Source of the DNA: Fistulifera solaris
Lineage: Eukaryota; Bacillariophyta; Bacillariophyceae; Naviculales; Stauroneidaceae
Length of the DNA: 64,000 bases
Assembly: GCA_030295235.1 (NCBI GenBank)
Contig: AP026158.1
Span: 1 to 64,000 of the forward strand
Direction of reading: 5' to 3'
In this document: piece after piece, positions 1 through 10,427 of the stretch
Numbering within the stretch: position 1 is the first letter of the stretch
Layout: each line of letters starts with the position of its first letter
Position numbers and translations under genes: made by a program
Notes under the pieces: model-generated
The model's input: the letters and a program-made list of their open reading frames with translations, nothing else
Database searches by the model: none
What the model was told of the DNA's origin: nothing

Positions 1-846
1 AACTCCTAACTCCTAACCCTAACTCCTAACTCCTAACTCCCAACCCTAACCCTAACCCTTAACCCTAACCCTCAACCCTAACCCCTAACCCTAACCCTCA
101 ACCCTAACCCCAACCCTAACCCTAACCCTAACCCTAACCCTAACCCTAACCCTAACCCTAACTAACCCTAACCCTAACCTCCTAACCCTAACTTAACCTT
201 TAACTCCTAACCCTCCTAACCCTAACCCTAACCCTAACTCCTAACCCTAACCCTAACCCTAACCCTAACCCTAACCCTAACTCCTAACCCTAACCCTAAC
301 CCTAACCCTAACCCTAACCCTAACCCTAACCCTAACCCTAACCCTAACCCTAACCCTAACCCTAACCCTAACCCTAACCCTAACCCTAAACTCCTAACCC
401 TAACCCTAACCCTAAATCCTAACCCTAACCCTAACCCCTAACCCTAACCCTAACCCTAACCCCAACCCTAACCCTAACCCTAACCCTAACCCTAACCCTA
501 ACCCTAACCCTAACCCTAACCCTAACCCTAACCCTAACCCTAACCCTAACCCCTAACCCCAACCCTAACCCCTAACCCCAACCCTAACCCTAACCCTAAC
601 CCTAACCCTAACCCTAACCCTAACCCTAACCCTAACCCCTAACCCTAACCCCTAACCCCAACCCCTAACCCTAACCCTAACCCCTAACCCTAACCCTAAC
701 CCTAACCCCAACCCTAACCCTAACCCTAACCCTAACCCTAACCCTAACCCTAACCCTAACCCTAACCCTAACCCTAACCCTAACCCTAACCCTAACCCTA
801 ACCCTAACCCTAACCCTAACCCTAACCCTAACCCTAACCCTAACCC
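1..846. repeat. Telomere, CCCTAA-type
   Basis: The first 846 bases are almost pure CCCTAA repeats on this strand (TTAGGG on the other), mixed with variant units such as CTCCTAA, CCCCTAA and CCCCAA. The C-rich strand reads 5' to 3' into the chromosome, so this is a left chromosome end. Variants are commonest in the first ~450 bases and around 540-720, with a very regular block at 720-846. The array stops abruptly and is followed by two short near-identical copies of a TAAAGTTGCAT..CCAGAAATTC motif (850-905). Confidence 0.97.
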
Positions 847-2200
847 TGACTTAAAGTTGCATATCCAGAAATTCTTAACGCCTAAAGTTGCATCTCCAGA
901 AATTCCTAATACGTAAAGTTTCCGATCAGTCAAAAGGGAGAGTCATAATATGGTTGGCCCTAGCCCTAATTCAATACACCTAAGTGTTTTGTGGCCTCTT
1001 CTCACTACGGGGTACTGCGTCTTCAATCTGTCAAAGTGAATAAGCGTGCTTCTCCGCAATGGTAAAGGCTGAAATACTCGGAGGTGTATTATGCTGATTG
1101 GAAGGTTACTATAGGCACTTTGAGATGACTTGGATACTTTATGAGTCGTCGTAGCAGTAATTTCCTTACAATGTGAACCAATATGGTTACGGTTTAAGAA
1201 TTTTTGCTTTTGTGTAACCGGTTGCAATACGGACGTCGTAGGAAACGCAGGACAACTTGTCCGGCAAACGTCGAAGTTTTTACATTGTTTCTGTCGCCTC
1301 ATCCGAAATCGCCAAAGAATGCATCTCAGGCCCATTATCACCTTGAATTTTTGTCAGAAATATGCTCTCAACAACAGAAACAAAAATTTCCACATCTTTC
1401 TCAAATTTTAATCTTTCTTCATGTTTCAACATTATCAACTATTCAGCTTCTTATCACGGACTCAACTGTCAAGTCCATGGTACCATTGGAGCTTGGCATA
1501 CGGAGATACAGGGAAAATGCAACCAGCTGAAAAATGGCTCCCGACCAGACTTCAAATTACTATTGGTCAATCAAAACAAGGGTTCTGACAGTAAAACTTC
1601 TTCCTTTCTATTCACAAAAATATAAGTGTCAACTTCATCATGCAATTGCTGTCAATTAAGTCCTTATTTTACATCTTTTACTTCACTTCAATGTCGGATG
1701 CCAAAGTGCTGTACCTTTTTGACAGAATTTACTCATCCATGTACGCTTCATTGGCAACCAAACTCCTCCATATATCACTTTTTAGTCCGCTGATGACACT
1801 TGTGTTTCTCAAATTCATTTGAATGACATGGAATGTGTCGGTACAATCCAAAACAGCACTCATTTGGGGTGCGTTCGTTCATGGTGATTTTTGAGACGCC
1901 ATAACTCCCCCAAAAATCGCTCAAAACACCCGCTTTCTTTTTCTCATCCTCCCTTCATGCTCACAATGTATCATATGCGCACCATTTTCAACTGAGAACG
2001 GCAATATTTCCAACTTCAAAGTGTAATTTCTTCAAGCCAACAGGCATGACGATCATGCCATTGCCGTTGGTATGAAGGACAGACTGCAGAATTTTTGAAC
2101 TGTTGGTGGATGTGAAGGACAGACCGTGCATGGTGACTAACAAGAAGATTTTCACCTTGAACTTTTGCAACAGAACCAAGTTTTACTACAACAAGAATGG
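847..2200. other. Subtelomeric DNA without a recognised gene
   Basis: Open frames occur on both strands (about 943-1341 minus, 1362-1625 plus, 1640-1822 plus), but none resembles a family I know, they overlap one another and none has a signal peptide or domain. Composition is AT-rich. I see no RNA gene. The short direct repeat next to the telomere (850-905) is the only clear structure. Confidence 0.5.
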
Positions 2201-2254
2201 TCAGAAAATCAGCAATCCCTCTTTCTAGGATGATCATGTCAGTATCAAGCATCC

Positions 2255-2815
2255 TGCAGAGAGAACGCTTCGGCATTGAAATTTGTGTGTTTGTTCCACG
2301 ATTACCTTCGCTTCTTTCACTTGACAGATTGCTACAATGCCACGGCCCCAGTACCATAACTTTGCAACAACAAATAGAGCACATGCAAAGGTAATAATGT
2401 TCAGTCCCAAAAAAACAAATCAGAATTCCTTGCATGATGCATTTCAACAGGCATTGGAGCAAGACCCTGCTGGTATCTTTCCTTGCAATATCAACCCGCA
2501 CGCCATTACCATCAAGTTCTACTTTCCACATCCAGAGCACCATTTTCTGGTGAGGCCCGCAGGAGAGCCCTGTCCCTTGAAAAGCAACGCACCCTAGTTT
2601 GTCACGCATGCCCCCGGACGTTGACAATTGGCGTCAAGCTTGTTTTGGATGCACTGCAAGGAATCGCCTTCCATAATGATTAATGATGAATCAGTTGTCC
2701 ACCTCACTAAAACAAAGCTCTATGATCATACCCAGCAATTCTACAAAGAGGACACCATTCACATTGGTACAACATTGATCAAAGTCTAACCCTTGATACA
2801 ACATTGATCAAAGTC
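2255..2815 (+). pseudogene. Broken RusA-like Holliday junction resolvase
   Basis: Plus-strand frames here carry the hallmarks of the RusA endodeoxyribonuclease family: a Pro-Arg-Pro element near 2340, a beta-rich FYFPHPEHHF stretch near 2518, the acidic PPDVDN signature near 2609, KLVLDALQGIAFHND near 2637 and VVHLTKTK near 2693. The family resolves four-way DNA junctions and is mostly phage- or prophage-borne, also found in some eukaryotes and viruses. The order of the motifs is correct, but the frame is interrupted at least twice, so it is treated as a fossil of unknown (possibly viral) origin. It lies in subtelomeric DNA, a common graveyard for acquired sequence. Confidence 0.6.
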
Positions 2816-3411
2816 TGTGAAATGGATCCAAATGCACCAACTCAGAACTGCAAATGTCTTTGTTGCACAAAATAATTTTGATACTTTGATTTGCATTTCC
2901 AATGAAATCTTCTTCTTTTCCTTGTTTCCAACATTTCCTTCTATTCCATCTTCCTTACTCCCTTGTTACTGATTCCTACTTCCTATTTACCTAGTTCTAA
3001 GTTCCTTTTCCAAGTTCCAAGTTCCATATCCCAATTTCCAAACTCCTAACCCTAACCATGTCTCATCAGGCTGGTTTTCGTAGTTCTAGCTTAATTTCTT
3101 CCTATAGCTGCGTTTTTTCCACCCTAACCCTAACCCATTGGTACAACATTGATCAAAGTCTGTGAAATGGATCCAAATGTACCCACTCAGAACTGCAATT
3201 GTCTTTGTTGCAAAAATAATTTTGATAGTTTGATTTGCATTTCCAATGAAATCTTTTTTCTTTCCCTTATTTCCACCATTTCCTTCTATTCCATCTTCCT
3301 TACTCCCTTGCTACTGATTCCTACTTCCTATTTACCTAGTTCTAAGTTCCTTTTCCAAGTTCCAAGTTCCAAGTTCCATATCCCAATTTCCAAAATCCTA
3401 ACCCTAACGCT
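2763..3411. repeat. Subtelomeric direct duplication with interstitial telomeric motifs
   Basis: A ~270-bp segment (about 2790-3058) recurs at 3137-3409 with roughly 90% identity by eye. Both begin with ACAACATTGATCAAAGTCTG, run through a CTTCCTACTCCC-type pyrimidine-rich tract with repeated AAGTTCC units, and end in CCTAACCCTAAC. A further CCCTAACCCTAACCC lies between them (3121-3136). Partial copies of the leader ACATTGATCAAAGTC at 2771 and 2800 suggest an additional internal tandem event. The telomere-like ends suggest past chromosome-end joining or telomerase healing. Confidence 0.8.
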
Positions 3412-3803
3412 TCCTCTAGTTTGCAATTGTGGTCACGTTTCAGCGATAGAGTTAGGTGCTTCAAATCTCCAACGAGTTTTCTCTCATCGCGCGTTTTAGA
3501 TTATCACACTCTGTGCCCTACTTGAAATAAATAGCTCAATATCTATAGATTAAAGTGTAGGAGATGTAAGAATGATAGACTATCAATGAAAACCGGTCCA
3601 AGCACAGTACCGGTAAAGTCAAGAGCGGACATTCCGATTGGCCGCTTCTTGGCCGCTTCTTTGCCGGCAACGACCAAAAACCGAAGCACTTTCTTCGCCA
3701 AAACAAGGTTGAGGTAGAAGAGAAATCAAGTCGTCCTTCCAATTCTTTCGTTGTTCTGTTGAAACCGATGAAAAAATAAGCCAAAGAACGAAAGAGAGAG
3801 ACC

Positions 3804-5357
3804 ATGATTCATCTGTTGTTACTGCTTCCGGTGGTTGTTGGCCTTTGCGAACTCCTTCGTCGCTATTTGAATTACCTTATTACTCCTCTCAATCGCATTC
3901 CAGGTGAAAAGACTTCTTTCTTATGGGGATCGTTCTGGGAATTGCGCAATGAGCGTGGTCTAGTGGCGCATTTTCGAAGATGGAAGAAGGTGGGAATCGA
4001 CACTCCACTTGTTCATTACACGTATTTGTTTGGCACTCAATCAGTGCTTGTAACAGATCCGGATATTATCAAAACGATCCTTCTAGCTCCGAGTGAGAAA
4101 GTCGGAAAGAAAAGCCGCTTTCATAAAGAGTCTTACTTTTTAGAGCAAGCACTTGGAGCAGGTCTCGTGGCCCTCGATGGGGTCGACTACATGCGACATC
4201 GCCGCATTTGTCAGCCGTCCTTCAACACTGGCGTCATACGCGATCAGGTGAACGAGGTCATCCCCCATCTTACAAAAGAAGTTTGTAGAATATTGGGAGA
4301 TTGCAGCCGACACTGGAGTGGAAATCGATATTATGCCTCATCTTTCAGCGCTCTCTCTCGACTCGGTTGGCTTTGTTTTGTTTGGGCATGACTTTCGTGG
4401 AATGGATTCGGTCAAGGGGTGGGCTGAAAAGACGAGAGAAGCTCTGACTTCTGGTCAAAAAGTTTCCGACGAAATAGGCAAAGAGGTGTTTCGCTTCGAA
4501 GATCCATTCATTGCAGGAGTTATGGAGGCTCATCATACCAACCTGATCACCATTGCCTTGATCGTCCTTGGTCTAGCATCTCTTGATCCCTACATTAATC
4601 CGAAACGAATTAGGACAGACCGGGTCGTGAATAAAGCGACAGACAACATGATTGAAAACGCGAGAACCAGCGACAAGTATTCTCTCTTGAAATTGCTTTT
4701 GCAGGCGGGAGACCCGGAGGACGAGAAAGTCAAGTTGACTCAGGAAGAGCTACGCCACGAGTGCAAGACTTTTCTTTGGCTGGACACGAAACTACGGCAA
4801 CGCTTGTACAGTGGACGCTACTTGCATGTTGTAAGCACCCTGATGCTCAAGAAAAGCTGGTTGAAGATATCCGTAAGCACTGGGATACCACTACTGATTT
4901 GACCCTCGACAACGCGGAAAAGATGGAGTACATGCAGGCGGTGATAAACGAGGTCTTGCGCATGTATCCTCCAGTTGCGATGATCATTCGTGTCAATAAA
5001 GAAAAGGAGACACTCGGAGGCTACGAGATACCTGCTGGAACACGCTTGGGTCTTCCGATGTTATTAGTCCACAGGCATCCCAAATTTTGGGATAAGCCTG
5101 ACGAGTTCCGCCCCGAGCGCTGGCTTGAAAACCCAGAGCCTTTGCATCGATTTGCGTTTTTCCCATTCTCTGCAGGATCTCGTACATGCATTGGAAATCG
5201 ATTCGCAGTTTGGGAGGCGAAGATTATGCTGGCCGGGATTTTGAATGCATTCAAGGTTCAACTCGCACCTTCTCAACGTGACATCGTTCACGAGTTTGCA
5301 ATTGATATCAGCATGAAGGCTGAGCCATCTATACTTATCTTGATAAAGAAGCGCTAA
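3804..5357 (+). CDS. Cytochrome P450 (two frame breaks)
   Basis: Haem-thiolate monooxygenase, ~517 residues across the span, starting with a hydrophobic membrane anchor (residues 2-18) as in microsomal P450s. The I-helix oxygen-activation motif AGHETTA lies near 4782, the K-helix ExxR is NEVLRMYPP near 4947, FRPERW follows near 5107 and the haem ligand loop FPFSAGSRTCIGN sits near 5163, with the cysteine in place. It looks like a CYP3/4-clan enzyme; substrate unknown. The frame shifts once near 4284-4300 (extra base) and back near 4760 (base missing), and the protein reads well on both sides. The two shifts cancel, so either both are sequence errors or the gene is freshly broken. No intron signals fit these points. 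Confidence 0.85.
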
Positions 5358-5765
5358 CGATACATTTAAGTTAAACATTCTAATGAATAATGGTTGCATT
5401 CTAATAATTATGGTTGCTTTTCGTCAAGGCGTATGGTTTTGTACACTCAGTAACATTAGGGGGGATTTAGTTGCTTTTCACATCGCGGGTTTTCATTCAA
5501 CTCTATCAATAGGCTCTCATTTTCAAACCTTACTCGTCGACCCCTACCAGTACCCCTACCTAGCCTTTCCTTTTAGCTGAAGGCGAACTTCGTTTGGTTA
5601 TCAACCCGGATGTGACACTTGAGGCGCGCGCCAAAAAGAGGATGCGCGCGTGGAAGATGAGATTGCGCAAGCGCATTTTGTTTAACAAGATAAGCAAAAG
5701 AGAATTGATGCTCTACGTTCACTTCTTTCGTTTTATCCATCGGAGAACACATAAAAAGAAGGAAA
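5358..5765. other. Intergenic / possible 5' region of PLC-like gene
   Basis: An open frame from 5594 encodes a very basic stretch (ARAKKRMRAWKMRLRKR) but lies in a different frame from the downstream PH domain and ends at 5866. It could be a misread N-terminal extension of the next gene or chance. No other structure is evident. Confidence 0.3.
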
Positions 5766-8700
5766 ATGATAGAGTCATCTCTCAAATCGGGGCAGAAAGC
5801 GCTTCAGCCTCTTCCCAGCAGGCCTTTTTCCGACAAAAGAAATCTTCAAAGCTATCCTGTTGCTGAGGCCTTGTTACAGGATCGAAAGTCTTTAAAAGCG
5901 GACGAAGAAACTGGTATCGCGGTTTTTAAAGTTACAAAGGTAAGTAACTTAAGCGTGGAAAGGACAACGCCCCGTTATCAATAGTTTCTGACGGATTCTT
6001 TCTATAAAGCTGTTCAAGTTACAACCTCGGCGAATCGCCATATCCTTGGATCGAAGGAACTTACTCGTGACTTCAGGACGCATCAAATCACTGAAAGGCA
6101 TATTACGAACGTCTAGCTCCGCCAGAAGTATTCCGCTGGATCAGATTGATCGTATTCAGCGAGGATGCGTCACTAAGCGCTTTCTGGCGGCCGCTCTTGA
6201 GCCAACAGAAATGCAGCAAGCATTTTCGATAGTATTTTATGACTCCGGAAGCTTGGAATCTTTGGATCTGGTTATTCTTTCGCGGCGAAAATTTAAGATT
6301 GTTGTGCAGACATTAGAAGACTTGGCTGCTTTGGCTGCTGTGGAACGACGGCGCCTATCGATTTTCGATCAAATTGCGCACTTTCATTTAACGCAATGCA
6401 GTTTCAAACTCTCCGAAAGTAACATCCCTTACTCACAATGGATGTCATTAACTGATAGGCTACACATTCCCCTTTCCAAGACTCGCTTAACAGAAATTTT
6501 TCGGCGGCATTCCGATAAAGTTGCTCTGTCGGACGTGGGCTTGTTGTTGTGTCAAGTCTATGAAGAGTTGAACACAGACACAACAGTGACACGGATATGG
6601 GAGGAAATGCTAAAGGATGACCCAGTAAAAGACAAGGAAAGCATTAGTGCAGTTGCCTTTCTCTCATTTCTTCGAAACTTTCAGAGTTGCGCACACTATC
6701 AACTTGATGAGGCGTGCGATCTGATACGGCGCTTACATTCAGATCAGCACGACCGCCTTACTAAAGCACAGTTCTTAAGGTACTTGACCTGTGATGCGAA
6801 CGACTTGGTAGATCCTGAGCTGGCGAAGGAAGGAGCGCAGAATATGCACCAACCCATATCTCGGTATTGGATACATAGTTCACACAGTACGTTTCGAACT
6901 ACGGCGAAGCCAGTTAGTTTCGGCCGAACGTCGAGTAAAAACCCAGCAGACACCGCGGATGAGCAGATGTATATGGCAGCCTTAATGCGTGGCGTGCGAT
7001 GTCTGGAACTTATTGTTTGGGATGGGCTCGAACCCGACTCTGTGGTAGTGTCGTCACAGAATCCAGCGAATTCGTCTTCCAGTTCGGTTCCTCTCGACGT
7101 GGTTTTGCGCATAATTGCCAACTTCGTGGAACACTTTCCTTACTCTTTTCCAATCATCCTACATTTACAAATCTGCTGTCAGTTGCACCTGCAAGCTCTG
7201 GCTGACCAATTTGAAGCCATTCTCGGGGACTTCTTGCTTCGTCCGTCCAGCGGCATGGATATTAACTTGAGTTTGCCATCACCAGACCAAGCACGAGGAA
7301 AAATCATTATATTCAGCAAACGGCCCATCTCTGGCTCAACATTTGTCGTTATGGATGATTTCGACTGGGATATTGACAGCGAAAAGCAACTACCTGTCTT
7401 TCATAAAGATGCGACGGTTGGAGCTCAATCGAACAAGAGCGGACGGCTTGTCGGGTTTGATGCACATGGCCCTCTTTATTCTGCTGACACGGAAATATCC
7501 AGTAAGCCACTCGTTCAATTATGGAAGCAGGCTATTATCGATGCTAAAGGAGCCGCGGATTCTCTGGAGAAAGCTCAAGCACATGAACGTGAACTGCACG
7601 ACAAAGCATTGCATCAAGCAAATTTGGCCGCAGAGCTCATGTCGCGTTCCGGAATTTCTTCGCATCAGATCAAAGAAAAAGCATGTTTAGACCGCCGACA
7701 ATGTCTACCGACGACCAAGTCGTCTTTCAAGAAAAGTCCTTCCATGGATGAAGAAGGTGTCGAGATTCACGATATTTTGCCCCATCTTGTAAGCGGATAT
7801 CAGACTCGCTACGAAACCGCACTTTTTGAGGCTAAAGAAGCACATGAACGCGTAGAACATTGCAAGCAAAGGTTAGGCACTGCTGAAAAAAGAACTAGAA
7901 AGGGCAATTCAAGTTGCGCAATCCGAGAAGGGAACCGACGTAGACGTAAGAGAACAGACGCGCAAAGCTGTGAACGAAGCTCGGATGCACAGTGAAGATG
8001 CGATAGCAGCCGCCCAACGGGTAGAACGCCTCAAAGAATTGGTTGCACAAATTGAAGACAAAGCTGGAAGTGCCGGAACCGTTGTACAAACTGCGCTCTC
8101 ACAGAGGCCAAAATATCCGAGAAACGTGCGTTCGACGCCGAGGCCCGAGCCGAACGAGCCCGCGTCGCCGCTGAACATGAGCGCAAGCGTGCTGAAGAAG
8201 AGACAAGGAAGGAAGAAATTGTAGAGAGGATTGTTAGTGGTATTCACCAAGAGTGTCAGTTGGCGCAAAATACGTATGATCAGGTTCGTGAGCGGATTGA
8301 AAAAGCCACTCAGCGTTTAGAAAGGGCAAAAGAACAGATTCGATCGTTAGAAAATTCTAGCAAGTACCGAGAACAGTTGCTTTTGCAAGAAACCGAGTCC
8401 CGACCACTTGTTGTGCAGCACACAGAAAAGATAGAGGAGCGAGACAATTGTTTAGCATTGATTGAAAAGGCTACGCAAGAAAGTATTGCTGTGGACAAGA
8501 ATCGAAAGCAGTTGCAGGTGAAACTGGAAGAAAAGGCACAAGAGTGGCGGATTCAAGCCGAGCTCGCATCTCAAACACGTCGAAATGCAGATCGCTCGGC
8601 CCACGCCGCTGAAGAATTACTTGAGCATGCTATCGAAGAAAGAGAAGCGGCTGAACTTCGACACGTTGCGTACAAGAAAGCGGAATCTACAGTCAATGAT

Positions 8701-9957
8701 CGCGGATCTCAGAAAGAATCATTGTTCGCGCAACTAAAAGAAGCTGAACGTGCTGCCATCGAAGCTGCCAAGCTTGCAGTGCAATCGAAACATCATGCCT
8801 CGGCTCTTTCCGACGAACTAGAAAAGGAAACATTTAGTCGTACACAACAATTGGTCGACGAAAAGAAGTTGCAGGTACTGCGATTGCAAGGCGAGCTCGA
8901 TTCGGCGCAACTAGTGAAACAGCATAAGGAGTTGGAGGTTGAACAAGAGAAACATCGATTGAATACAGATTCGGAACTCATGAAAAGCACGATGATAAGA
9001 GACGTCGCGACTAGTACCAGTCAAGTAAACGTTTCTGGTGAAGAGGATGCTATTAATGCTTACCAGAGTGCTGTTCAGCTGAAAGATGACGCAAATAAAG
9101 CTTCGCTTTACACACAAATCGTAATGAATGAAGCCAACATGAAGCGTGATGTTGCGAATCGGGCAAGTGAATTTAAGGCTCTGTTAGAGATGACAGTTGA
9201 GTTTTCAGACAAACTCAGTGCAATGGTCTTCCTTGAATCCTGTCGATTGAGAAGTTGGACGGCCAGTATGCGCCTTTCGAATGTTCATGCTCACAGTTTG
9301 TCCCAGAGAGTGCTTGTCAAACGACTTGAAGAGAACGCCGGCGAAGTAGTCGACCTGAAACAATTTGCAAAAGATCATCTCTGCCGCATTTTCCCTTATG
9401 GCAAAAAGAACAAATCGTTTCCAATGAGAGCATGGTCTCTGGGATGTCAGTTCGTTGGCGTCAATCTTGCATTTCCTGATGAACAAGTACTACTCGCAGA
9501 AGGCCGATTCCGTGAGAATGGTTCGTGTGGTTATGTGTTAAAGCCACGATTCCTGACGCACGATGACGTTCGCGAAACAGAACAGCCTCAACGCTGGGCC
9601 CTTCAAGTCATCAGCGGATTTAACATTCCTTCATCCAGTAACAATGTCAATCTACGAGTCCAGGTCAAAGTATGGACGGCGAACGGAGAGCCAATCGTTC
9701 ACGAGACAGAAGAAGTTAGTCAAAATTGCTTTAATCCATCGTGGGGCAACGTGTTTGATCTGAAGATATCCAGTCCGAGTATGTCTATTGTCAATTTCAT
9801 TGTTTACAATGGCTCGGAATATCTCGCTGGTGCCTCTTTACCAGTTAGTTGCTGGAGGGAAGGATTTCGCAGCGTTGCACTTTTCAATGCAAATCATTCT
9901 CGTTCGGGGCCTTATGAATTCGCGTGTCTGCTGGTTCAAGCAACACGGCACAGATGA
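5766..9957 (+). CDS. Phospholipase C-like protein with giant coiled-coil X-Y linker, probably catalytically dead
   Basis: About 1373 residues. A GT-AG intron (5940-6009, 70 bp) splits the first strand of an N-terminal PH domain (to ~6330), followed by an EF-hand-like region, a PI-PLC X domain (about 6842-7240: NMHQPISRYWIHSSHSTF, CLELIVWDG), a ~640-residue Ala/Glu/Arg-rich coiled coil (7500-9180), a Y domain (9230-9570: HLCRIFPYG, GCQFVGVNL, NGSCGYVLKPRF) and a C2 domain (9590-9950, FNPSWGNVFDL). Against PLC-delta, the first catalytic His is kept, but the Ca ligands Asn-312, Asp-343 and Glu-390 are Ser, Ile and Gln, and the second His region (YHGHTLTS) is absent. It therefore resembles PRIP-type inactive scaffolds. 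The coiled coil changes frame at ~7885 (near an A6 run) and returns at ~8090-8110. Both sides are typical coiled coil, so these are probably small sequence errors. Confidence 0.85.
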
Positions 9958-10427
9958 AGCGTATCAAATAGCTGCAGCAACAAGTAGTTTTTTGAAAACC
10001 AAGTATAGCATGGTCGTTCGATAGGTCTACTAGGTAGTTTGTTCGATACAGAGTACTGGTACCGGTACAAGTATCCTAGCATTAGAAACAATAATACCAG
10101 GTACTTCCACGTGAAAGCAAAGTGTGCCATACGTCGTCTGTACTAAACCAGATTTAGTGCCGGTAAGATATGTTTCACAATAAGCGTCAATGTTGTTCAT
10201 TGTGTGTGTGTCAACTGTCAACTAGGCTCCATCGGCGATGCCAGACCCTCCAAAGAGAGTCTGACACCATAGACCCATCTAGCCACTTCTCTATTAACCA
10301 ACTGTTGTTCATTGTTCATAGTTGCTCATCGTTATCGACAAGCGCTTCATCCTCGTCAGCAAATCAAAAATGAAGGAGACGTCGACCATTCTAACATCTC
10401 TCAACATTTCGCATTAATTATTCAAAG
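9958..10427. other. Intergenic with GTACCGGTAC-type palindromes
   Basis: Contains ACTGGTACCGGTACAAG at ~10056 and GTGCCGGTAAG at ~10157, then a GTGTGTGTG run near 10200. These CCGGTA-centred palindromes recur upstream of other genes in the window. No gene seen. Confidence 0.4.

Noticed and set aside
652-933. Poly Leu-Gly open frame on the minus strand
   Set aside because: It is the translation of telomeric repeats.
2016-2627. 203-residue minus-strand frame in the subtelomere
   Set aside because: The RusA-like motifs on the plus strand explain the region better and this frame shows no domain.
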